DNA of 64,000 nucleotides from Asterias rubens (Eukaryota > Echinodermata > Asteroidea > Forcipulatida > Asteriidae). Positions 50,301 to 58,199 of the stretch are shown here, piece after piece (position 1 is the first letter of the stretch; each line of letters starts with the position of its first letter). Location: NCBI RefSeq assembly GCF_902459465.1, contig NC_047081.1, positions 1,798,001-1,862,000 of the forward strand, written 5' to 3'. The notes beneath the pieces were generated by a model that made no database searches, was not told the origin of the DNA, and saw only the letters and a list, made by a program, of their open reading frames with translations. A program made the position numbers and the translations under genes.

Positions 50301-51606
50301 AACTCTTTAATCGTAGTGCGCATGATCGGATTATTTTGACCAACTAATGTGCATCACTTTTACCAACAATCGAATTTAATTAAAATTACCAAAAAAGTTG
50401 CCCAATAAATAAGCAAAAGTGTAACCAACAGTTATGATAAATTCAGATTACGAATTATTTGCCCAACACTTGCCCAACTTTTGTTCCACTTTAAAAAAAA
50501 AAAAATGGCAAACAAAATGTTTGCCCAACAACACCAATTATTGGTTTTGTTGGACAATTATCGACCAATAATTGTTGAAGTTACTTTGCCCAACAAATGA
50601 TTTGACCAACGTTTTTGCAGTGCAGTGGAAGCTACGTAGGAGATCACCAACTGCACACCTAATGCAGAAAAAAAACTACGCATGTGCAAGAGGTGATAGT
50701 TGTAAAAGCGTCTAGTTAACCTCCAAGCATTTCCTACCTGTCCACGCTCCAAGGAAAGTGTGAACAAATTAGTGACAGTTTAGTTTTTCTTTCTCAACCA
50801 AGGAAAAAAAACACTGGGGTCGCACGTGAGTCACCTCGACATCGTGTGACACCCATCAGGCCTCAATGCAATAACTATTTTTCCAACCCGTGTTATTTCC
50901 GGTAGTTTCTTTCACCATAAGGAAACAAGTTTCCGTAAAGCCAATAGCCCTAAATATCACACCAGGGGGCCCTTAAATGCATCAAAGTGTATACCTTTGT
51001 TTTTGGAGCCATTCGATTGTTTTAAAGGCAGAAATAATTTCTCACTAAAATAATTGAATTGAATTCGAGACCTCAGCTGAGGTCTCGATTTTAAGGCATC
51101 TGAAAGCACCTAACTTGTGCGACAAAGGAACTGGAATTTTACAATTACCAAACTTTAAGGGGTTAAATCGATATAATGCATGTCTAGATGTGTACAATAC
51201 AACTAACATGTTGACATTTAATGGTCGCGTTTTTATAAATGCAAAAATAGCCTTCGAGAAAAAAAGGGTAAAAACTTTTGACTGGTTGTTTGAATGAATG
51301 AATGAATGATGAAAACTCACATGACAACGCAAGGACAGCGAAACACCCGCTGGAAATCCAACCGCCGATCCCAGCCCCAGCGTGAAACTCCTTCTCGATG
51401 TGTTCTAGATACACCCCCATGGAGACGATTATCCCCATCTGGGTCATAAGGGCAAAGAAGGCTGCCACGACGACCACGTAGCCCCATCCCCCCTCCGGGT
51501 AGTAACCAGCCACGGAGTTGCTACTGTCATCTTTGCCGTGCTTTGTCCGGCGGGTAGATTGTTGGTTCTTCAAACGGTGTCGACTTGGTGTCGCTATCTC
51601 GCCCAT
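44358..51606 (-). CDS. SLC16/monocarboxylate-transporter-like MFS protein B, five coding exons
   Basis: A plasma-membrane or organelle major-facilitator transporter; substrate not predictable. Exons in coding order: 51606-51321, 46744-46601, 46470-45610, 45221-44916, 44536-44358. Every junction is phase 1, totalling 591 residues. YYPEGGWGYVVVVAAFFALM carries the MCT motif (acidic-GGxG) before TM1. HTMQHIGCRATAMIGGAIM matches the loop 2-3 region. YFNRHYALANCFAYTGQGIG followed by YGWRG is the TM5 signature. A long charged loop (about residues 235-390) separates the halves. The second half includes GSLTGRITHGWILDRK and GLGSGWYLPLQQVLLRNVVG. A splice acceptor (ATACGCAG) ends at 51627, indicating a non-coding leader exon upstream. 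Intron 1 is 4.6 kb and holds many repeats. Compared with the twin at 36410-41483, the third exon here is split by an extra intron. Confidence 0.92.
45340..45480. repeat. Dispersed repeat with AAAAGAGGGCGCTA
   Basis: It shares TTCAAAAGAGGGCGCTATC, AGAAGAAGTTTGTACACAGTT and CAGAATCTCCTGC with 19180-19435. It includes a C homopolymer at 45359-45371. It lies in an MCT-B intron. Confidence 0.5.
46825..46970. mobile_element. AGGTGGCAGCAGACTTACC MITE family, full copy
   Basis: The left arm GACGTAGGTGGCAGCATACC pairs with GGTAAGTCTGCTGCCACCTA and GCGTC. The inner arms CCAGGTAAAATCCATTGTT and AACAATGGAAATTTACCTGG pair. It is the same family as the lectin insertion at 56732-56873. It lies in MCT-B intron 1, just 5' of exon 2. 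Confidence 0.85.
47272..47301 (+). repeat. Interstitial telomeric repeat, (TTAGGG)5
   Basis: Five perfect TTAGGG units, with partial units on both sides, inside MCT-B intron 1. It is flanked by ordinary intron sequence, so it is not a chromosome end. Confidence 0.95.
47440..47570 (-). mobile_element. tRNA-derived SINE fragment (ATACACCGATGTGTGTTAGC family)
   Basis: It shares CCCATACACCGATGTGTGTT, ACTCAGTA, CTTTCCCGA, AATATCACAGGC and TACTCGGGT with 58575-58740. The B box (minus strand GCTTCGAATCCC) is decayed. Confidence 0.65.
48212..48597. mobile_element. Copy of the dominant palindromic MITE
   Basis: It begins TTGAAGGCACTGGACACCTT and ends GTGTCCATAGTGCCTTTAA. It retains AACAAACCTGTGAAAATTTG, GAGGAAGCCGTTTCTCACAA and GTTACCAAGTAAG. 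It lies in MCT-B intron 1. Confidence 0.85.
48940..49205 (+). repeat. Minisatellite of TACTTTGCTAAAGGT-type units
   Basis: About a dozen imperfect copies of a 16-24 bp unit, variants of AAAGGTATACTTTGCTAAAG and GGTTTAGGCCTACTTTGC. It lies in MCT-B intron 1. Confidence 0.85.
49493..50622. mobile_element. 1.1-kb non-autonomous element with CACTGYAAA ends and many TTGGGYAA motifs
   Basis: The left end CACTGTAAAGAAATTTGGTT is related to the inverted right end (minus strand CACTGCAAAAACGTTGGTCA). Both flanking thirds are packed with TTGGGTAA / TTGCCCAAC motifs in opposite orientations. A second inverted-repeat element is nested at 49946-50192. No transposase-like frame is visible. I could not identify a target-site duplication. 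Confidence 0.65.
49946..50192. mobile_element. Nested inverted-repeat element
   Basis: The left arm GGTTGGTTTTTAACTAAA pairs with TTTAGTTAAAAACTAACC at the right. Further in, GTCGTGACAGTTGCAG pairs with CTGCAACTGTCACGAC. It sits within the larger element at 49493-50622 in MCT-B intron 1. Confidence 0.75.
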
Positions 51607-51884
51607 CCCCTCAAGTGCCAGTGGATCTGCGTATAATTTTTATGTTATTAATTTTATTTACATAATGTTCTTTCATGACCATTTTGAAGGGCATCGAATC
51701 AACCTTTAAAGGAATACACGTTGTAGAATAATGATCCGCACCCAAAATGCCTCAAATTAGTTTTTCTTTATTTCGTCAAAATTTGACAGATGTCAAAAGA
51801 TCACAACAAATACACTCTTAGGCCAAAGACGTTGAAAACACAACTTACCACGGGCCCTACTCAAGCCAAAAGACCATAGTAATT

Positions 51885-52163
51885 AAAGACACTGGACACT
51901 ATTGGTATAGTTGTCAAAGACCAGTCTTCTCCCTTGGTGTATCTCAACATTATGCATAAAATAACAAACCTGTTAAAATTTGAGCTCGATTGGTCGTCGG
52001 AGTTGCGGTATAACTATGAAGGAAAAAAAACACCCTTGTCACATGAAGTTGTGTGCTTTCTGATGCTTGATTTCGAGACAGCTCCCCATTACTCGTTACC
52101 AAATAAGGTTTTATGCTTATAATTATTTTGAGTAATTACCAAAAGTGTCCACTGCCTTTAAGC
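51885..52163. mobile_element. Copy of the dominant palindromic MITE with an internal deletion
   Basis: It begins TTAAAGACACTGGACACTAT and ends GTGTCCACTGCCTTTAAG. The centre jumps from GCTTGATTTCGAGACA directly to CAGCTCCCCATTACTCGTTA, losing roughly 100 bp relative to full copies. Confidence 0.85.
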
Positions 52164-52872
52164 TCTATAGTAAAAGGCGTTTAAAATACAGCAAATAGCA
52201 AGTCCTAACTCTAGTCAACCACAGTTTTATGGTAAAATCGCCGTTAAAAACACAACCTACAACTGGCTCCAACTCAAGTAAAAAATACAGCTCCGTGGTA
52301 AAGTAATCGTTGAAAATAGAACTTTACCGCGGGCTTTAGCAAGTCAAATTACCACAAAATCGACGTTACTGCGGGCCCTAAAAACACATAAGTTTGATTA
52401 TACCACAAAAAGTACATCTCTTCAGATCTTTTGGAAATTCAACTTACCACGGGCTCCAAATCAAGTCAAATTGCCATAAAAAAGCAGCTCTTTGGTAACA
52501 AACTTAATTAATTTAATTAACTCTGACAAAATTACCACCAAAATACAGCAGCTCATACTAACCAAGTGCATTAGAAGTAGGCATATACTCCTCCAATACA
52601 GTTAAACAACACGGTGACTTGTTCACGACACCACTGGTCCACCGCGCCCTCTTAACCCGATGAACAAAAGCAGTTCGTGTCCGTTTTGAGAAAAAGCAAA
52701 CAATCCCTTCCAGGCCAGTTCTTTACCAACTTTTTTTTTTTTTACGTCACTTCTACCGAAGTAAAATCTACAATCCACATTAATTCTTCCTCCATGTTTA
52801 CACACACAGTCCTTGAACAGAAAGTTACGCATGCCGTGGCAAGTCAGTGGTTTGAAACCTAAAAGGTTGTTT

Positions 52873-53252
52873 AAAGACACTGGACACTATAGGTAATTGT
52901 CAAAGATCAGTCTTTACAGTTGGTGTATCTGAACATATGCATAAAATAACAAACCTGTGAAAATTTGAGCTCAATCGGTGGTCAAAGTTGCGAGATAATA
53001 ATGAAAGAAAAAACACCCTTGTCACACGAAGTTGTGTGCTTTCTGATGCTTGATTTCGAGACCTCAAATTCTAAATCTGAGGTTTCGAAATCAAATTCGT
53101 TGAAAATTACTTCTTTCTCGAAAACTATGTCAGAGGGAGCCGTTTCTCACAATGTTTTGTACTATCAACCTCTCCCCATTACTCGTCACCAAGTACGGTT
53201 GTATGTGAATAATTATTTTGAGTAATTACCAATAGTGTCCACTGTCTTTAAC
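52873..53252. mobile_element. Full copy of the dominant palindromic MITE
   Basis: It runs from TTAAAGACACTGGACACTAT to GTGTCCACTGTCTTTAA, with every landmark of the family and central GATTTCGAGACCTCAAA / TCTGAGGTTTCGAAATC arms. It is one of the best-preserved copies. Confidence 0.92.
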
Positions 53253-54206
53253 ATTTTGTGTCACTTATACACCTCATTATGTCAACATCCCAGTGCTAGA
53301 TTTGTCTGTGTCCTTCACTGTATATATGACCATAGAGCAAGACATAACAACATGTCATAACTATGTCATTTTGTCATAAAAACCCCAAATAATAGTTGCA
53401 ATTCTGATTTTGCTACGTTAGTAGCTGTTGTACATGAACAGCTAACAATATAAATAGACAACATTGACATCTGTAAATAATAATAACGGAAATACAGAAA
53501 ACATAATTCTCTAACCGTAGCACATTAACGCCCCATCAGCAAACAGAAGTCAAAGTGACTGGTACCTATAACAACAAGTGATACTGTACAATACTATTCT
53601 GTTATACCAACACCATAGGCAAAATTGCCGACTCGTTTCTATTCTACTGCCACTGAGACAGACGTACTTACCATCACAGAAAATCAATATAGTGAGAGCA
53701 TAATGGCACAAGCGACCATGTTGCTCAATCTCCCTCCGTAAACACAAGGCAGCTAACCCCAATGCCCTCTGTCTGCCTACCTCTGAGTAATGTCTGAACC
53801 ACAATAAAACAATACCATGAAGACTATGGGAATATAGTAAGGTCCTACACGCAATGGATCGTACCAACGCAGCAAGCAAATATCGCCACTGTACATGTTA
53901 TTTATTGACAATTGGTGTACTGCATAAGTGATTTTATTTCCCTCGCCTGGCCCCCCGCCATCCATGGTTCACTGGAGTCATCAATTGCGGGCCAAGGCCA
54001 GCTTTATTGTGCAATCACTTTCCTGCCATCGCTTTCTAAACACGTGACGGAATTGATCAGCAAGTTGAGACACACGGTCAAAGTTGCTCTATGGTCACAG
54101 TTCGCTTGCATCACGGGGAAGCCGGCGGGAGGAGGAGGTGAATTTGGCTAACTGTTGTGCTTTGATCATATAAACTAAAGTCATGTTTTCAACTGATGAA
54201 TAAACC

Positions 54207-54940
54207 TCACATCTCATACTCGTAGTATTCACACGACGTCTGATTTTTCAAGGTAGTACTCGCATCGTTGATCTTACACGGGTTCATCTGGCAGTCCAGG
54301 GTGTTGGTAAGGCTGAAAGAACGGCAGCTACACTCCTTTGCGCACGCCAGGCAACACTGCTTCCGACTCGTTACTTTCACGGTGTGGATCGGGTCGGGGC
54401 AGAGTCCACTGGGTTTCGGCATCGAGGTACATCTAAAAGGGCGAATGGTCCAACAGTAGCCGGTGCCTCGCATAGGGTGTGTTTCGGGAAGTTATCTTTA
54501 TCGCACACAGCTCCATACCATTTCCCGTCTGAGTGCCTCATTACCGCACACGTATTTTCAGTTTCGGGGTCGACTCAATTCCACCAATTGCGGTACTTCT
54601 TCCCGGGTGTATCACCCAGACACACCCATGCTCCGTTGGTGTTGTTACACCCAAGCCACATTTTGGTCACACCCTGCTCTTTCCCACCCACAGCGTCTTT
54701 GAACACACCCCATGCTATTTCATTCTCTTCGTCGGTCGTCGGGGCTGTTAACTCGGCACACTTGGACCGGCAGAGTTCTACAGCGGGCCCACGAGCTAGC
54801 TTCGAGTCCAGAAACAGGTAGCACGAACCGCTGCGTTGCTTCCAAAGATGGGGTTGCTGCAGCCTTGCGCATAAAAGTTGAGCTGATTGTAAAGTATCTA
54901 CAATCTTCCATACGAATACAAATCACACGAGTAGTTTCAT
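54207..54940 (-). pseudogene. C-type lectin pseudogene A (CTLD plus PAN/apple tail)
   Basis: A secreted lectin-like protein in origin: signal peptide, then a C-type lectin domain (QQPHLWKQRSGSCYLFLDSK, RMWLGC-like KMWLGCNNTNGAWVCL), then a cysteine-rich apple-type module (CCLACAKECSCRSFSL). The frame starts ATG AAA CTA CTC GTG and hits TGA at the sixth codon, where copy B has a 3-bp longer sequence and TGC. A second stop (TGA) follows KYRNWWN, where copy B codes Gly. A frameshift lies just before RCTSMPKPSGL. No intron is visible. It is 734 bp, against 741 bp for copy B without its insertions. Flanks on both sides match copy B, so the pair arose by a tandem duplication of about 1.2 kb. Stop-codon readthrough is very unlikely to rescue all three lesions. 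Confidence 0.85.
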
Positions 54941-55340
54941 TATGTACAATGTTGTTTGAGGATTGGGGAACTATCTTACAGAGTTTATCACAGTTCTTCA
55001 GTGAACAGTTTCAGCATCATTCTGAAAGATATTCAAGTTATCAGAATTTGGGGAGATTCAGTGCATCGCTGCGCTGTTGACCATTCGTGATGTGTTGTAC
55101 ATTAATTGGAAAGGACTCGTAGAAACGTCAAGTAGAAGACCAGTCATCGTTCTGATGTAACAGCAGCTCTGACTGCCCTTTGCGTTCCAAACTAATGGCG
55201 CAATCAGAGTTGGAGAGTGACCAATTGTTGGGAAATGAAAAGTAAAGGAGTCTCCATGTTGTTCAACAGCCAATGGAAACACAGCGAAATACATTGATTG
55301 CAATCACGATGTGGGTTCATAATTCAAAGGGCTAAAACAA

Positions 55341-56309
55341 ACAAGCAAAACCCAAAGCAATCATTTTGCCTTAGAGAAGAAAAACAACCGTCAAATTGTA
55401 CGGAAGCGCGTGTGTTGTTATCGACTGTAATTTAGTATGACTACATTTTAAAGGCAGTGTATACCGTTGGTAATTGTCAAAGACCAGTATCCTAACTTGG
55501 TGCATCACAAGAGTAGGGCAAGGGGAGGGGGGGGGGGTTACAAAATGTCTGAGAATGGCTTCATGTTCTCTAATTCAAATTTGAGGGTGAAACATTACCC
55601 CTTTCTCTAAAACTATACATTTAAGGGACTGTCTTGGATCGGGCGAGTTTGTCTGTGAAAAGCATTCACTTTGAAACCGTTTGTTATGAAATGCATTATG
55701 GTTAGAAAGATGTTTATCACAGTAGTAATAACACATGCCTCGAAATTGCGTGGGTTTAAGTTTTATTTGCGAACTAACAAGGTCGGCCTTTTCGTGGAGT
55801 CTAAAATTTGACTCCACAAAATGGCGTATCGTGTTAGTTCACGACGTTAACGAGGGTAATTTCGAATGGTGTATTTTATACTATCACCAGCTCTCCAATG
55901 CTCTTTACCTAGTAAATTTTAATGGCCAGAATCTTTTGGAGTACTTTTATCGGATACAAACTCTCCTTTTAAGTCGTCTTCAAGTGTTCGTTAGAGACGG
56001 ACGATGTAGCAGATTCATTAAAATGTTTCCATCACATAAAAAGAAACCTTGAAGTCGAGTGTTTTGATAAAAGACATCATACTCGCAGTTTAATATAACA
56101 ATTGCAGTAAATGATGATAACTGTCTTTTTTCGGCACATTCTCAGTATTGCACGTGTAGATCATCTGAGCACGCGCATACTGAAAAGAACTTTCAAAAAT
56201 GACCGACCAAACGCCTCCCAATCAAGTGCAGTAACATGCTCGGAATGCCACGATCGCAATATGTTTACTCTCACTGTCTTTATATACATACAGTTATTCG
56301 GCAATAGTT
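55341..56309. other. Spacer between the two lectin copies
   Basis: It contains a diverged dominant-MITE piece (55450-55620) and a G run at 55531-55539. No exon was recognised. The duplicated unit resumes at about 56310 with TAAAGTCATGTTTTCAACTG, shared with 54177-54196. Confidence 0.5.
55450..55620. mobile_element. Diverged piece of the dominant palindromic MITE
   Basis: It starts TTTAAAGGCAGTGTATACCG and contains TTGTCAAAGACCAGTAT...ACTTGGTGCATC. The remainder is lost or diverged. Confidence 0.5.
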
Positions 56310-56731
56310 TCAATTAAAGTCATGTTTTCAACTGATGAATTAACCTCACATCTCATACTCGTAGTATTCACACGACGTCTGATTTCTCCAGGTAGTAATC
56401 GCACCGTTGATCTTACCCGGGTTCATCTGGCAGTCAAGTGAGTGAGTTAGGCTGAAAGAACGGCAGCTACACTCCTTTGCGCACGCCAGGCAACACTGCA
56501 TTGGGCTCGTTACTTTCACGGTGTGGATCGGGTCGGGGCAGAGTCCGCTAGGTTTAGGCATCGAGGTACATCTAAGAGTTATGGGTGAGATTGGTCCAGC
56601 AGTAGCCGGTGTCTTGCAGAGTGTGAATTTGGGGTATTTTACATCGCATTGCGGCCCTTCCCATGTCCCGTCCGTGTGCCTCATTACCGTGCACGCATTT
56701 TCAGTAGAGGGTTCAACACCATCCAACCAAT

Positions 56732-56873
56732 AGGAGACTTTCCAACGCTAGGTGGCAGCAGACATACCGGGTAAGTTTCCATTGTTTACGTAGTTCTGAA
56801 CATGCGCATAATTCTGAGAACAATGGATTTACCCGGTAAGTCTGCTGCCCTCTATCGTCCCAGAAAGTCTCCC
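56732..56873. mobile_element. AGGTGGCAGCAGACTTACC MITE inside lectin B coding sequence
   Basis: The ends AGGAGACTTTCCAACGCTAG and CGTCCCAGAAAGTCTCCC pair. GGTGGCAGCAGACATACCGG pairs with CCGGTAAGTCTGCTGCC. The flanking dinucleotide AT is duplicated (56730-56731, 56874-56875). Removing the element plus one AT gives CGCAATTGG on the coding strand, as in lectin A. Confidence 0.88.
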
Positions 56874-57069
56874 ATTGCGGTATTTCATCCCGGGTGTATG
56901 ACCCAGACACACCCATGCTCCGTTGGTGTTGTTACACCCAAGCCACATTCTCTTGCTGTAGTTAAAATCTGGATCGACCCCGTCTTTAAACAAGTGCCAT
57001 ATTAGTTCATTCTCTAGTTCAGTAGTCGAGGTTGATAACTCGGCACACTTTGACCGGCAGAAATCTATG

Positions 57070-57221
57070 GCCCCTTTCGAAACCACGGTTTTGGATTCGG
57101 CTTCAGGCCGTCTGAAGCCCTGATCACGTACACGCAAAGCACGCTCAAAATGTCAAAACAGTCGCGGGGCCAATCTAGCCTGAGCCGAATCCGGAGCCGA
57201 AGCCGCGGTTTCGAAAAGGGC
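57070..57221. mobile_element. GCCCTTTTCGAAACC MITE inside lectin B coding sequence
   Basis: The ends GCCCCTTTCGAAACCACGG and CCGCGGTTTCGAAAAGGGC pair, with a 5-bp duplication CTATG at 57065-57069 and 57222-57226. Same family as 15620-15779 and 26584-26743. Confidence 0.9.
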
Positions 57222-57779
57222 CTATGGCGGGCCCGCGAGCTATCCTCGCGTCCAGAAACAGGTAGCACGAACCGCCATGTTGCTTCCAAAGATGGGGTTG
57301 CTGCAGCCTTGCGCATGAAAGTTGAGCTGACTGTAAAGTACCTACCATCTTCCACACGAAGACAAGGCACACGACGAGTAGTTTCATGGTGTACAATGCT
57401 GATTGAGGATTGGTGAACTATATTACACAGTTTATCATAACAGTACTTCAGCGAACAGTTTAATCATCAAGTGCATTCAAATTGAATCAGAACTTTGTGG
57501 GAATCTGTTTTCATCGCTGCGCTGTTGATCGAGTCCTTGAGTTGGAAAGGACTCGTTGAAACGTAAAGTAGAAATCAGCCATCATTTTAATGAACAATAG
57601 GCTCAATTAGTACCCCTTTGTTGGAGAGTGGCCAATTAAAAAACAAAAGAGTCTCCAAGTCGTTCAACAGCCAATGATAGCAGAGCAAAATGCATGCATG
57701 ATGAATATTCATAACTCGAAGGGCCAGCTGAGTTCAAAGGGCGAAGAACATGCGGGGTCTGTTTTGTATTCATATTTGA

Positions 57780-58060
57780 TAATTGATATGACATTTTGGT
57801 AAATGTCAAAGACTTTTATACTTACTTGGTGTTGGCCTATACCAACATTTGAATGCATAAAATATGCAAACCTGTGATGTTCTGGGCCCAATTGATCATC
57901 GAAATTGCAATAAGTTATTAATAAAAGAAAACAAGAACCATCATGTTGCATTTAAACATTGTGTGCTTTCAGATGTCTGATACAGATTCGAATTTTGAGA
58001 TGAAACAAAATGATATCCTTTTCTAAAACTGGCGTTCTCATGGGGTTGTTTTTCAACAAA
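57780..58060. mobile_element. Diverged copy of the dominant palindromic MITE
   Basis: It retains AAATGTCAAAGACTTTTATAC, CTTACTTGGTGTTGG, ATATGCAAACCTGTGA, ATCATCGAAATTGC and GTGTGCTTTCAGATGTCTGA. The second arm is poor. Confidence 0.55.
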
Positions 58061-58143
58061 ATAATCAGAAGCGGTCCTGTGCATACAAAATTTGCAATAA
58101 AATGTATAAGTCTAAGGAGTAATTTCCAAAGGCATCCTCTCCT

Positions 58144-58149
58144 TTTATT
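58144..58149 (-). promoter_or_regulatory. Candidate poly(A) signal of the OAS-like gene
   Basis: AATAAA on the minus strand, about 50 bases after the stop codon at 58200-58202. The distance and motif are right, but use is not shown. Confidence 0.5.
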
Positions 58150-58199
58150 TTCCTCCAATTTCGATCCTTGAATCAAAACCCATTTGTCTCTTCTTGAAG

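Larger units (their letters stand above)
51627..54163. other. Spacer between the MCT-B leader and the lectin pseudogene pair
   Basis: It holds dominant-MITE copies (51885-52163, 52873-53252) and a T homopolymer at about 52730-52743. It also has several short, similar ACTTACCACGGGC...AAGTCAAA blocks (51845-52460) that look like a degraded tandem repeat. No exon was recognised on either strand, though a leader exon of MCT-B must lie somewhere upstream of 51627. Confidence 0.5.
56346..57387 (-). pseudogene. C-type lectin pseudogene B, split by two MITE insertions
   Basis: Same architecture as copy A: signal peptide MKLLVVCLVFVWKM, CTLD (QQPHLWKQHGGSCYLFLDAR, MWLGCNNTNGAWVCLG, EPSTENACTVMRHTDGTW) and a C-terminal apple-type module (CCLACAKECSCRSFSLTHSL) ending EYYEYEM. 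The calcium-site triplet positions read EPS rather than EPN or QPD, so sugar binding would be uncertain anyway. A 152-bp MITE (57070-57221, duplication CTATG) interrupts the frame after ARGPA. A 142-bp MITE (56732-56873, duplication AT) interrupts it after KYRN. Ignoring both insertions and their duplications, the length is 741 bp, exactly 247 codons. The parent frame was therefore intact when they landed. Neither insertion offers GT-AG sites that would restore the frame. Confidence 0.85.
54164..57725 (-). repeat. Tandem duplication carrying the two lectin copies
   Basis: Unit A (about 54164-55340) and unit B (about 56310-57725) share the coding region. They also share a 3' flank (AAGTCATGTTTTCAACTGAT) and a 5' flank: TTGAGGATTGG...GAACTAT, AGTTTATCA, CAGTGAACAGTTT-like, GAAAGGACTCGTNGAAACGT and a TTCATAANTC...AAGGGC end. 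Unit B is longer because of its two MITEs. Confidence 0.8.

Noticed and set aside
53550-53879. A 109-codon minus-strand frame with a Cys/Trp-rich look
   Set aside because: No recognisable domain, no splice context and low-quality composition. It is consistent with a chance frame in spacer DNA.
56732-57221. The two insertions in lectin B as newly gained introns (introner-like)
   Set aside because: No GT-AG pair at or near the boundaries restores the frame. The duplications and family copies elsewhere show they are MITEs.
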